A stretch of DNA of 64,000 nt, from contig CM047426.1 of NCBI GenBank assembly GCA_026168455.1, positions 38,622,175 to 38,686,174 on the forward strand, written 5' to 3'. Both the position numbers and the translations under genes were made by a program. Positions within the stretch are counted from its first letter, which is position 1. The number at the start of each line of letters is the position of its first letter. The notes beneath the pieces are model-generated. The model was not told the DNA's origin, did not search any database, and was given only the letters and a program-made list of their open reading frames with translations. Below are positions 1 to 10,637 of the stretch, in pieces. The stretch is from Theocolax elegans. Taxonomy: Eukaryota; Arthropoda; Insecta; Hymenoptera; Cerocephalidae.

Positions 1-711
1 ATACGAAATTTTCGTAATATTTATAAAAATGTTTCATTAAAATTCAAAGAAATAGATAAAATAAGGTAGTTAGAAATTAAAATTATTTATTTATCAGATA
101 ACAATGTCAGATTGAATTGCAGAATTTATTTATCAGATAACAATTTTCAAAGTTTGATTAGAATAGCACAATACTTGCGGGTTTTGACACCTTCATGGAA
201 GGTGTTTTCGAATTGAATACTTTCAATTGCAGAAAAATATTATGGAATATAAGTTAGATATAGAAAAGGTGTAATAAAAATATAAATAAGTAGAGAAAAT
301 ATGGGAATTAGAATCAAAGATATTTTTATCTTATACTTTAAAATTTATCAGACAGATAACAATTTTATTTATCAGATAACAATTTTCAAAGTTTGATTAG
401 AATATGGAGTATACATTGAATATAACTATACCTAATTGATAATAACAAAAAAAAATTAATTAACAAATTTTTCCATTTATAAAATTTATGCAACGTTTCC
501 ATATAATCAATTTAACATAATTTTTATAATTGTAATATAAATTATATATTTTTATTATTTCTTTTAGTAGTGACTTCTTTTATCTTAAATAACAATTTTA
601 CTCTTTTTCTGAGTTTTATTTTCGTACGAGATCGACCCTAATTGATAATGTTCAAATTACATTCGTAACAACTTACTTCATTAAAATTAACTTTTTGGGG
701 CTCACATCTAC
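1..711. other. AT-rich non-coding DNA with a short dispersed repeat
   Basis: No open frame or gene-like pattern is visible. A stretch of about 42 bp containing ATCAGATAACAATTTTC occurs at about 123-166 and again at about 363-404, and a shorter form lies near 84-110. The composition is similar to the unit that is duplicated just downstream. It is probably old transposon or satellite-flanking DNA, but no family is recognisable. Confidence 0.5.
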
Positions 712-3700
712 TCCATTTCCATTGATGGACTCGCATCGTTCCTTTGAATGGAGAAAACAATTGTTAAGAAATAATGTTTATTTTTAGTCAAAACAGTAAA
801 GCATGTAATGATCAGCATCGATTATTTGTTATAAAAGAAATTTGGACAGGGGATGTTACATGCCAGGGGAGATTACATAGATTGTTTTTTAAATTTTATT
901 ACGTTATCATTTAAAATTTCCACATCGGAATAATACTGTTTTTATGTAGTTACTTTATCTGAAATTTACTCTATGAATTGATTTTAAAAATTTTATTAGT
1001 TTTCAATTATACTCTACCAGAGAAATTACATTAAAAAAGGTGACCGCTGAATTACCACAAAACATGCCCGTATTTTTTTGCTTAACATAATGAAAATACT
1101 AAAAAATAAAATTTACCTCTAAAGTAAACCAATTAACAATTTCACCTGGTCAGAAAATGTTTTATGTTTACAATTATTTTAAAGACATGAATCATAACAC
1201 AGATATTATTATAACAAGTTTGTTACAAAGTTTCAGCAAGTTCCGTGCACTTCAAAATCAGTAAATGTTCAGATTTTCCCCATTTCCATTGATGGACTCG
1301 CATAGTTCCTTTGAATGGAGAAAACAATTGTTAAGAAATAATGTTTATTTTTAGTCAAAACAGTAAAGCATGTAATGATCAGCATCGATTATTTGTTATA
1401 AAAGAAATTTGGACAGGGGATGTTACATGCCAGGGGAGATTACATAGATTGTTTTTTAAATTTTATTACGTTATCATTAAAATTTCCACATCGGAATAAT
1501 ACTGTTTTTATGTAGTTACTTTATCTGAAATTTACTCTATGAATTGATTTTAAAAATTTATTAGTTTTCCAATTATACTCTACCAGAGAAATTACATTAA
1601 AAAAGGTGACCGCTGAATTACCACAAAAACATGCCCGTATTTTTTGCTTAACATCATGAAATACTAAAAATAAAATTTTTACCTCTAAAGTAAACCAAAA
1701 GTTAACAATTTCACCTGGTCAGAAAAATGTTTTATGTTTACAATTAATTTTAAAGACATAATCATAACACAGCTATTATTAATAACAAGTTTGTTACAAA
1801 GTTCAGCAAGTTCAGTGCACTTCAAAAATCAGTAAATGTTCAGATTTTCAACTTAATTTTAATTGTGGTTATCAAAATGAACAATTAAGTTTTGAACCCG
1901 TTTTTGAAATAAAGAAATACGCCTATAATCGCACCAGTTAATATGCGATTATGGCCTTCTTACAGCCAGGGGACGTTATATTTCAAACTTTAAGCAACTT
2001 AAACTTGGCAATAAAATCAACTTTTATCAAGTTTCACGGCTGACTTACATTAAATTACATATATTGTACTTAGAATATATTATTCGTAATTTTATATATG
2101 ATATAATGGGATATATTTCACTATTACACAATTGTGCGCGTTAGATGATTTTCACCCACAATCCAAAAGAATTAAAAAATTTGGTTATAGGTAATTCGAA
2201 ATATAGTACGAATTTTCGTCAAAACATAAGACAATACAACAATTCTTTAGCTTAAATTATTATCCTCATTAATGCGTTCATTAATTAATGAAATACTAAA
2301 ATCAGACAATGTATGTTGACAATATTGTAGCAATATGACATTATTCCAACAATATCGCTGCAATATGAAGTGCTGTCTGGGTCGGAATGTATCAATTCCT
2401 TTATACCTAATAAGTATTTTCTTAACCTTGCATTTTTTTAGAAAAGAAAGTTTTGGAAACAGATTGTACTCTATTCTCATTCAAGGAAAAAAAATTATAG
2501 TGTATTTGGTATTCATTACTCAAAGTACTATTAACACAAATCACATTTTTATATTTTCGGTTTGGAAACTTTACATTTTAACCTTTAGACTACCGAGATT
2601 TTAGAAATGAAATCGTCTTTTAAAAGTTTCTGAATTGCCAACCTGCTTGAATATGTAAAAAAATTGTCACTTCCTAAAGACGATGTCCAGGTGGTCAGGG
2701 TGACCTCCGGGTCATCTGGACATCGTCTACTGGTAAGTAGTGTACCACCCTGCTTAATAATGTTTATTTTTAGTCAAAACAGTAAAGCATGTAATGATCA
2801 GCATCGATTATTTGTTATAAAAGAAATTTGGACAGGGGATGTTACATGCCAGGGGAGATTACATAGATTGTTTTTTAAATTTTATTACGTTATCATTTAA
2901 AATTTCCACATCGGAATAATACTGTTTTTATGTAGTTACTTTATCTGAAATTTACTCTATGAATTGATTTTAAAAATTTATTAGTTTTCCAATTATACTC
3001 TACCAGAGAAATTACATTAAAAAGGTGACCGCTGAATTACCACAAAACATGCCCGTATTTTTTGCTTAACATCATGAAATACTAAAAATAAAATTTTTAC
3101 CTCTAAAGTAAACCAAAAGTTAACAATTTCACCTGGTCAGAAAAATGTTTTATGTTTACAATTAATTTTAAAGACATGAATCATAACACAGCTATTATTA
3201 ATAACAAGTTTGTTACAAAGTTCAGCAAGTTCAGTGCACTTCAAAAATCAGTAAATGTTCAGATTTTCAACTTAATTTTAATTGTGGTTATCAAAATGAA
3301 CAATTAAGATTTGAACCCGTTTTTGAAATAAAGAAATACGCCTATAATCGCACCAGTTAATATGCGATTATGGCCTTCTTACAGCCAGGGGACGTTATAT
3401 TTCAAACTTTAAGCAACTTAAACTTGGCAATAAAATCAACTTTTATCAAGTTTCACGGCTGACTTACATTAAATTACATATATTGTACTTAGAATATATT
3501 ATTCGTAATTTTATATATGATATAATGGGATATATTTCACTATTACACAATTGTGCGCGTTAGATGATTTTCACCCACATATCCAAAAGAATTAAAAAAT
3601 TTGGTTATAGGTAATTCGAAATATAGTACGAATTTTCGTCAAAACATAAGACAATACAACAATTCTTTAGCTTAACTTATTATCCTCATTAATGCGTTCA

Positions 3701-4176
3701 TTAATTAATGAAATACTAAAATCAGACAATGTATGTTGACAATATTGTAGCAATATGACATTATTCCAACAATATCGCTGCAATATGAAGTGCTGTCTGG
3801 GTCGGAATGTATCAATTCCTTTATACCTAATAAGTATTTTCTTAACCTTGCATTTTTTTAGAAAAGAAAGTTTTGGAAACAAGATTGTACTCTATTCTCA
3901 TTCAAGGAAAAAAAATTATAGTGTATTTGGTATTCATTACTCAAAGTACTATTAACACAAATCACATTTTTATATTTTCGGTTTGGAAACTTTACATTTT
4001 AACCTTTAGACTACCGAGATTTTAGAAATGAAATCGTCTTTTAAAAGTTTCTGAATTGCCAACCTGCTTGAATATGTAAAAAAATTGTCACTTCCTAAAG
4101 ACGATGTCCAGGTGGTCAGGGTGACCTCCGGGTCATCTGGACATCGTCTACTGGTAAGTAGTGTACCACCCTGCTT
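712..4176. repeat. Direct duplication: one 0.57-kb partial and two 1.42-kb units
   Basis: The same sequence starts at about 712, 1279 and 2760. The first copy is cut after about 567 bp; the second (1279-2757) and third (2758-4176) are about 1419 bp apart and almost identical apart from small indels in A/T runs. Both long copies end in a run that carries one minisatellite monomer (2646-2757 in the second), and the third leads straight into the large array. Short open frames in the units contain no recognisable domain, so I regard the unit as non-coding. Its nature, old transposon or satellite-associated repeat, is not settled by the sequence. Confidence 0.85.
2646..2757 (+). repeat. Single minisatellite monomer embedded in the upstream 1.42-kb unit
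   Basis: This is one copy of the roughly 108-bp monomer that forms the array at 4064-7370, including the inverted arms GACGATGTCCAG and CTGGACATCGTC. It has the older-looking variant CCTAAAGAC, which it shares with the first monomer of the array rather than the CCTGAAGAC of later monomers. This suggests that the duplicated unit included the first monomer and that the array expanded from the downstream copy. Confidence 0.85.
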
Positions 4177-7100
4177 GAATATGTAAAAAAATTGTCACTT
4201 CCTGAAGACGATGTCCAGGTGGCCAGAGTGACCTCCGGGTCATCTGGACATCGTCTACTGGTAAGTAGTGTACACCCTGCTTGAATATGCAAAAAAACAT
4301 TGTCACTTCCTGAAGACGACTGTCCAGGTGGCAGGGTGACCTCCGGGTCATCTGGACATCGTCTACTGGTAAGTAGTGTACCACCCTGCTTGAATATGCA
4401 AAAAAAAATTGTCACTTCCTGAAGACGATGCCCAGGTGGTCAGGGTGACCTCCGGGTCATCTGGACATCGTCTACTGGTAAGTAGTGTACCACCCTGCTG
4501 AATATGCAAAAAAAATTGTCACTTCCTGAAGACGATGTCCCAGGTGGTCAGGGTGACCTCCGGGTCATCTGGACATCGTCTACTGGTAAGTAGTGTACCC
4601 TGCTTGAATATGCAAAAAAAATTGTCACTTCCTGAAGACGATGTCCAGGTGGTCAGGGTGACCTCCGGGTCATCTGGACATCGTCTACTGGTAAGTAGTG
4701 TACCACCCTGCTTGAATATGCAAAAAAAATTGTCACTTCCTGAAGACGATGTCCAGGTGGTGGGTGACCTCCGGGTCATCTGGACATCGTCTACTGGTAA
4801 GTAGTGTACCACCCTGCTTGAATATGCAAAAAAAATTGTCACTTCCTGAAGACGATGTCCAGGTGGTCAGGGTGACCTCCGGGTCATCTGGACATCGTCT
4901 ACTGGTGTAGTGTGCCACCCTGCTTGAATATGCAAAAAAAATTGTCACTTCCTGAAGACGATGTCCAGGTGGTCTGGGTGACCTCCGGGTCATCTAGACA
5001 TCGTCTACTGGTAGGTAGTGTACTACCCTGCTTGAATATGCAAAAAAAATTGTCACTTCCTGAAGACGATGTCCAGGTGGTCAGGGTGACCTCCGGGTCA
5101 TCTGGACATCGTCTACTGGTATGTAGTGTACCACCCTGCTTGAATATGCAAAAAAAATTGTCACTTCCTGAAGACGATGTCCAGGTGGTCAGGGTGACCT
5201 CCGGGTCATCTAGACATCGTCTACTGGTAAGTAGTGTACCACCCTGCTTGAATATGCAAAAAAAATTGTCACTTCCTGAAGACGATGCCCAGGTGGTCAG
5301 GGTGACCTCCGGGTCATCTGGACATCGTCTACTGGTAAGTAGTGTACCACCCTGCTTGAATATGCAAAAAAAATTGTCACTTCCTGAAGACGATGTCCAG
5401 GTGGTCTGGGTGACCTCCGGGTCATCTAGACATCGGTCTACTGGTAAGTAGTGTACCACCGTGCTTGAATATGCAAAAAAAAAATTGTCACTTCCTGAAG
5501 ACGATGCCCAGGTGGTCAGGGTGACCTCCGGGTCATCTGGACATCGTCTACTGGTAAGTAGTGTACCACCCTGCTTGAATATGCAAAAAAAATTGTCACT
5601 TCCTGAAGACGATGTCCAGGTGGTCGGGTGACCTCCGGGTCATCTGGACATCGTCTACTGGTAAGTAGTGTACCACCCGTGCTTGAATATGCAAAAAAAA
5701 ATTGTCACTTCCTGAAGACGATGCCCAGGTGGTCAGGGTGGGTGACCTCCGGGTCATCTGGACATCGTCTACTGGTAGTAGTGTGCCACCCTGCTTGAAT
5801 ATGCAAAAAAAATTGTCACTTCCTGAAGACGATGTCCAGGTGGTCTGGGTGACCTCCGGGTCATCTAGACATCGTCTACTGGTAGGTAGTGTACTACCCT
5901 GCTTGAATATGCAAAAAAAAATTGTCACTTCCTGAAGACGATGCCCAGGTGGTCAGGGTGACCTCCGGGTCATCTGGACATCGTCTACTGGTAAGTAGTG
6001 TACCACCCTGCTTGAATATGCAAAAAAAAATTGTCACTTCCTGAAGACGATGTCCAGGTGGTCAGGGTGACCTCCGGGTCATCTGGACATCGTCTACTGG
6101 TAAGTAGTGTACCACCCTGCTTGAATATGCAAAAAAAAATTGTCACTTCCTGAAGACAATGTCCAGGTGGTCTGGGTGACCTCCGGGTCATCTAGACATC
6201 GTCTACTGGTAAGTAGTGTACCACCCTGCTTGAATATGCAAAAAAAAATTGTCACTTCCTGAAGACGATGCCCAGGTGGTCAGGGTGACCTCCGGGTCAT
6301 CTGGACATCGTCTACTGGTAAGTAGTGTACCACCCTGCTTGAATATGCAAAAAAAATTGTCACTTCCTGAAGACGATGTCCAGGTGGTCAGGGTGACCTC
6401 CGGGTCATCTGGACATCGTCTACTGGTAAGTAGTGTACCACCGTGCTTGAATATGCAAAAAAAAATTGTCACTTCCTGAAGACGATGCCCAGGTGGTCAG
6501 GGTGACCTCCGGGTCATCTGGACATCGTCTACTGGTAAGTAGTGTACCACCCTGCTTGAATATGCAAAAAAAATTGTCACTTCCTGAAGACGATGTCCAG
6601 GTGGTCAGGGTGACCTCCGGGTCATCTGGACATCGTCTACTGGTAAGTAGTGTACCACCGTGCTTGAATATGCAAAAAAAAATTGTCACTTCCTGAAGAC
6701 GATGCCCAGGTGGTCAGGGTGACCTCCGGGTCATCTGGACATCGTCTACTGGTAAGTAGTGTACCACCCTGCTTGAATATGCAAAAAAAATTGTCACTTC
6801 CTGAAGACGATGTCCAGGTGGTCAGGGTGACCTCCGGGTCATCTGGACATCGTCTACTGGTAAGTAGTGTACCACCGTGCTTGAATATGCAAAAAAAAAT
6901 TGTCACTTCCTGAAGACGATGCCCAGGTGGTCAGGGTGACCTCCGGGTCATCTGGACATCGTCTACTGGTAAGTAGTGTACCACCCTGCTTGAATATGCA
7001 AAAAAAATTGTCACTTCCTGAAGACGATGTCCAGGTGGTCTGGGTGACCTCCGGGTCATCTAGACATCGTCTACTGGTAAGTAGTGTACCACCCTGCTTG

Positions 7101-7370
7101 AATATGCAAAAAAAAATTGTCACTTCCTGAAGACGATGTCCAGGTGGTCAGGGTGACCTCCGGGTCATCTGGACATCGTCTACTGGTATGTAGTGTGCCA
7201 CCCTGCTTGAATATGCAAAAAAAATTGTCACTTCCTGAAGACGATGTCCAGGTGGTCTGGGTGACCTCCGGGTCATCTGGACATCGTCTACTGGTAAGTA
7301 GTGTGCCACCCTGCTTGAATATGCAAAAAAAATTGTCACTTCCTGAAGACGATGTCTAGGTGGTCAGGGT
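4064..7370 (+). repeat. Minisatellite array, about 31 monomers of about 108 bp
   Basis: The motif TGTCACTTCCTGAAGACGA recurs about every 105-110 bp from about 4086 to 7335, giving about 31 monomers. Each monomer carries an A-run of variable length (7-9 A), the arm GACGATGTCCAG, the core GGTCAGGGTGACC, and the opposite arm CTGGACATCGTC. Between about 6200 and 7000 the monomers alternate between a GATGCCCAGG type and a GATGTCCAGG type, giving a 217-bp dimeric repeat. Other variants (TCTGGGTGACC with CATCTAGACATC) recur as blocks, so the array has grown by multi-monomer duplication. Both strands stay open across several monomers because 108 is divisible by 3, but frames break wherever the A-run changes length, so this is not a coding repeat. 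Confidence 0.95.
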
Positions 7371-7793
7371 ACACCCCATACCACCACCCCTTCCCCCTTC
7401 AAATTTTACCCCTTTTAAAAAAGCAACTAAAAACATTAACCCCCAACAGTGCGTCAAAAAACATGTGATACATCTATTTATCAAAAAATATCGTCACTTC
7501 GACAATTACGTCATGCAAATAGATTGACGTCACAGAAAGGGAGAAAGGTTTTTGATGGAAGCAGCTTAATATAATATAGATTATTGCTAATATATTACCA
7601 ATATATTGCGAATTTATGGTAGTAATTCATTGGCATTTTGTATATTGAACACTCAATTCAATTCAACAGCCAGACTATTGCAATTATTATCCTAAACATT
7701 TGGAACGAGTTTTCCAAAATATTTATTAAGTCTGAAACACAATGGATTGTAAGTTTAACGTAGTAACTTTTATCGAGCACTTTTGCTCTTGCA
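7371..7793. other. Non-coding flank of the minisatellite
   Basis: A cytosine-rich tract (about 7372-7400) immediately follows the last monomer, then AT-rich DNA with repeated AATATATT-like words. No gene or mobile-element end is visible. Confidence 0.4.
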
Positions 7794-7940
7794 GTGCGGA
7801 CGTCCGAGAGCGTCCACGGTGGGCTTACTCCGCGAGTACAAAATTTGATGAGCGCGAACGTCGGAGAGCGCTCGCGGCGGGCTTACTCCGCGAACACAAA
7901 ATTGGATGGGCGCGAACATCGGAGAGCGCTCGCGGTAGCA
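7794..7940. repeat. 58-bp GC-rich tandem repeat, about 2.5 copies
   Basis: The word GGGCTTACTCCGCGA recurs at a 58-bp spacing (7821 and 7879), flanked by diverged copies of CGAACGTCGGAGAGCGC. CpG content is much higher than in the surroundings. Two overlapping open frames read through it only because the repeat is GC-rich; neither shows a domain. Confidence 0.75.
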
Positions 7941-7945
7941 TTATG

Positions 7946-8646
7946 TTTTTTAAACGGACAATTGAGGCTTGAGCTAAATTTCATTTTACACGGAATAGGA
8001 ATTATTTACCTAGCAATATTATGCCAATATACTTCCAAAATTAATTAATATATTTTCAATATGTAGCGATATATCTTTATGGTAAACGTATTTATTGGCT
8101 ATATTGTACACAAAACTTAATTCAATTTAAAATTTTATTGTCTTAAAATTCGTCATAAAGGTTTTAATAAATTAATGTAAATACGATGAGATTAAAACCT
8201 GTAATAATCTCATATTTATAACGCACGCGTATCATAGATTTAGTAAGTAAATTAATAATAGTAGTAATGAATTTATTAGTCTGCGGTCTAATTCAAACTT
8301 AAATAAAAATCCTTTCCTTGATTGTACATTTTATTCATACAATCAATCTCGTAAAATATATTTTGCGATTCATTCGCTTTCGCGATCTTCGCTTCTGCTA
8401 TATGCATTAGCTATGTTCAGGCGCCTCAGCCGCTTCGCTCGTTGACCTGTTGCATTAGACTCGCGCGGCAACGCCGCTCACCTTTCTTCCCTAATCCGGC
8501 CTCTGATTGGTCCATTTCAAAAATTAATTACGCCTCGCCTAATTAATATTTTTTAAAAATTCCGACGGGGTTATACTTGAATTAATTTTCTGAATCGGAA
8601 TATATATATATATATGTTACCTATGTTTCTGGATCACCCTGTATAT
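7946..8646. other. Non-coding intergenic DNA
   Basis: AT-rich sequence followed by a moderately GC-rich block (about 8360-8510). Nothing with a recognisable domain or RNA fold is visible. The last 60 bp contain a TA microsatellite that precedes the solo LTR. Confidence 0.4.
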
Positions 8647-9686
8647 TGTAACGGTAAGGTACTGTTTACCTCACCGTTTGACGAATTCGAGCAACACGAG
8701 CGAACAGTATCCTAATGTTCGCATCGGTTCGAGCCGGCGAGATTCGGCTCGGCTCGGTTCGTCGTGGCTACACGGGCGGGATCGACTTAGCGCGCGAAAG
8801 ATTCGCGCACGCACCTCATTAGAGAGGTAAGGGGGAGATTCGCGCGCACTATATAGAGTGATAGCCACCTTCTTACGTGACAGGTGTGATCCCCCCGCGT
8901 CCCGTGTTCAGCTTCACCGTGCTGTGATTTACCGTGCGTTTTGTGTGTGTGTTTCGACTGCAGGCCGATCCTGCATTTGCAGTGAGTGGTGCTACACCGT
9001 ACATCTGCCTGCAGCCACACAACCCCGGTGCACGGGCGAGCGGACAATCCATCCGACACCGCAGCAAGAGTGAGAGAGAGAGAAAGCAACCGATCGGCTG
9101 GTCGTTGTTTACCAACGACTACAGCAGCGTACAAAGTAAGTGGTACCACTTCACGCGATCGTGTTTTTATTCGCACTTAATCGTGTTGCTTTATACCAGT
9201 CCCGTCGACTGGATATATTATTTTAGTTCGCGATATTTTCTTCCCCTCTCTCTACAAGTCGGCCGTTTACCGACTTGTAATAAAAGCGTAGACCTCGGCG
9301 ACAATCAGATATTTTATTTGTTATCTTTCTTTATCTTTATTTCAATAAATTCATATCATTATTAGAATTCAATCCGGTGTTCAATTAATTGAATTTAACC
9401 ACGTACGATTCCTTCCGTAATCCTAAGAGCTCGTATATTTCTGGTTGACAAGTGCTCGACGCGATATCCCTGTTTCGCGGTCAATTTTAGATTTGAATTT
9501 TACCTGGTTGTTATCTGAAACAGTAACTCGGTTTCAGACTAACATTTAACAGATTTGGTAGAACGGACAGGTAACCGTCGCCGCATCGCGGGAAAAATAT
9601 GTTTATTTAAATACGGTAAGTTTAACCGTACCGCTGAGCAGCCGCGATATTAAAATAAACATCCGGGCGGCAACCAAACTGTTACA
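8647..9686. mobile_element. Solo LTR, 1040 bp, with ATAT target duplication
   Basis: The block starts TGTAACGG and ends ACTGTTACA, giving the perfect 6-bp terminal inverted repeat TGTAAC/GTTACA typical of LTRs. It is flanked on both sides by ATAT (8643-8646 and 9687-9690), a plausible 4-bp target-site duplication, although it lies in TA-rich DNA. Inside are a CpG-rich segment, a (GA)n run and AATAAA-type signals near 9344, as expected for U3-R-U5. There are no gag or pol sequences on either side, so it fits a solo LTR left by recombination between the two LTRs. The same TGTAAC/GTTACA ends occur on the gypsy LTR at 58020-58822, but the interiors are not obviously alike. Confidence 0.7.
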
Positions 9687-9690
9687 ATAT

Positions 9691-10322
9691 ATATATATAT
9701 GAGGCAGGCCAGTGAAATGCGGACACACCCTGCGCGTCCATGTCACCGATTTTACCGCTAATTTTATTTCTAAAAGAACTTTTAAGAAAACTGGGCGAGT
9801 CAAATTTTTAGACCCCTAGAGGCTTCTGGCTTCGATTTTGCAATTTTTCACAGTTTCAAAAATGTATAAAATTGCTAAAATCGGGCTATTTTTAGGAAGC
9901 TCTCCTGAGCTTGCTTTTTAATACGTTTTGACAAACTCGACGTAGATCGCTTCGTTTTTTCACCATCTATTAAGAAGAGTGATTCAGATTATTATAATTA
10001 TCATATAGGCCAGTCTGTAAAGCTAAATATAAATTAAAAATTTGTTTTTGAGACTATAGTAGGTTTTTCAAATCGATTAAATAGGTTTGGAGATATAGCC
10101 CTTAGAAGAAGCTCTTTTTTTAAAAATTGCCTACTTTGCACCACTATAAAAAAACTTTATGAATTTAATGGCCTGTAATTTACAGGAAAAACTTCTTAAA
10201 CCAAGATAAAAAAAAGCCCGTTGATTCGACTCTGCTTATTAAACTTTAAAACTCTTTAGAAAATCTAGTTTGACCTCGATTATGCGTTATTTATATAGCT
10301 AAAAATTGCATATATAATATAT
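9691..10322. other. Non-coding, probably old repeat DNA
   Basis: A and T runs with a phrase near 9700-9760 that reads like transposon flank, but no terminal repeats or protein homology can be shown by eye. Confidence 0.3.
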
Positions 10323-10637
10323 CAGCGCCGGCTTAAAGGGGAGGCTAAGAGGGACTATATAGCACCGGGCCTCAAGGTTTGAGGGGCCTCGTCTTCTCAT
10401 CCTTATTATTGAATAATTCACTTTTTTAAAATTATTAAATAAATTTTAAAGGAAAAAAATAATTTATTTATTTAATATATTTATTTAGAGATAATTAGTC
10501 TATAATAGATTTAAATATTTTTATATTTTATAATAAAGAAATATTTTTGTACAAATAATTGTTACTTATATTTAAATTTTAGTTATAAAAAATATAGTTA
10601 TATTTGACTATACTTAAAACAATTTCTGTTACATTAA

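Noticed and set aside
4116..7359. Long overlapping open frames on both strands of the minisatellite
   Set aside because: They arise because the monomer is a multiple of three long; A-run length changes break them repeatedly and both strands are equally open, so they are not a repeat-protein gene.
4064..7370. CRISPR-like array of palindromic repeats
   Set aside because: Monomers are contiguous and alike over their whole 108 bp, with no unique spacers, and the context is eukaryotic.
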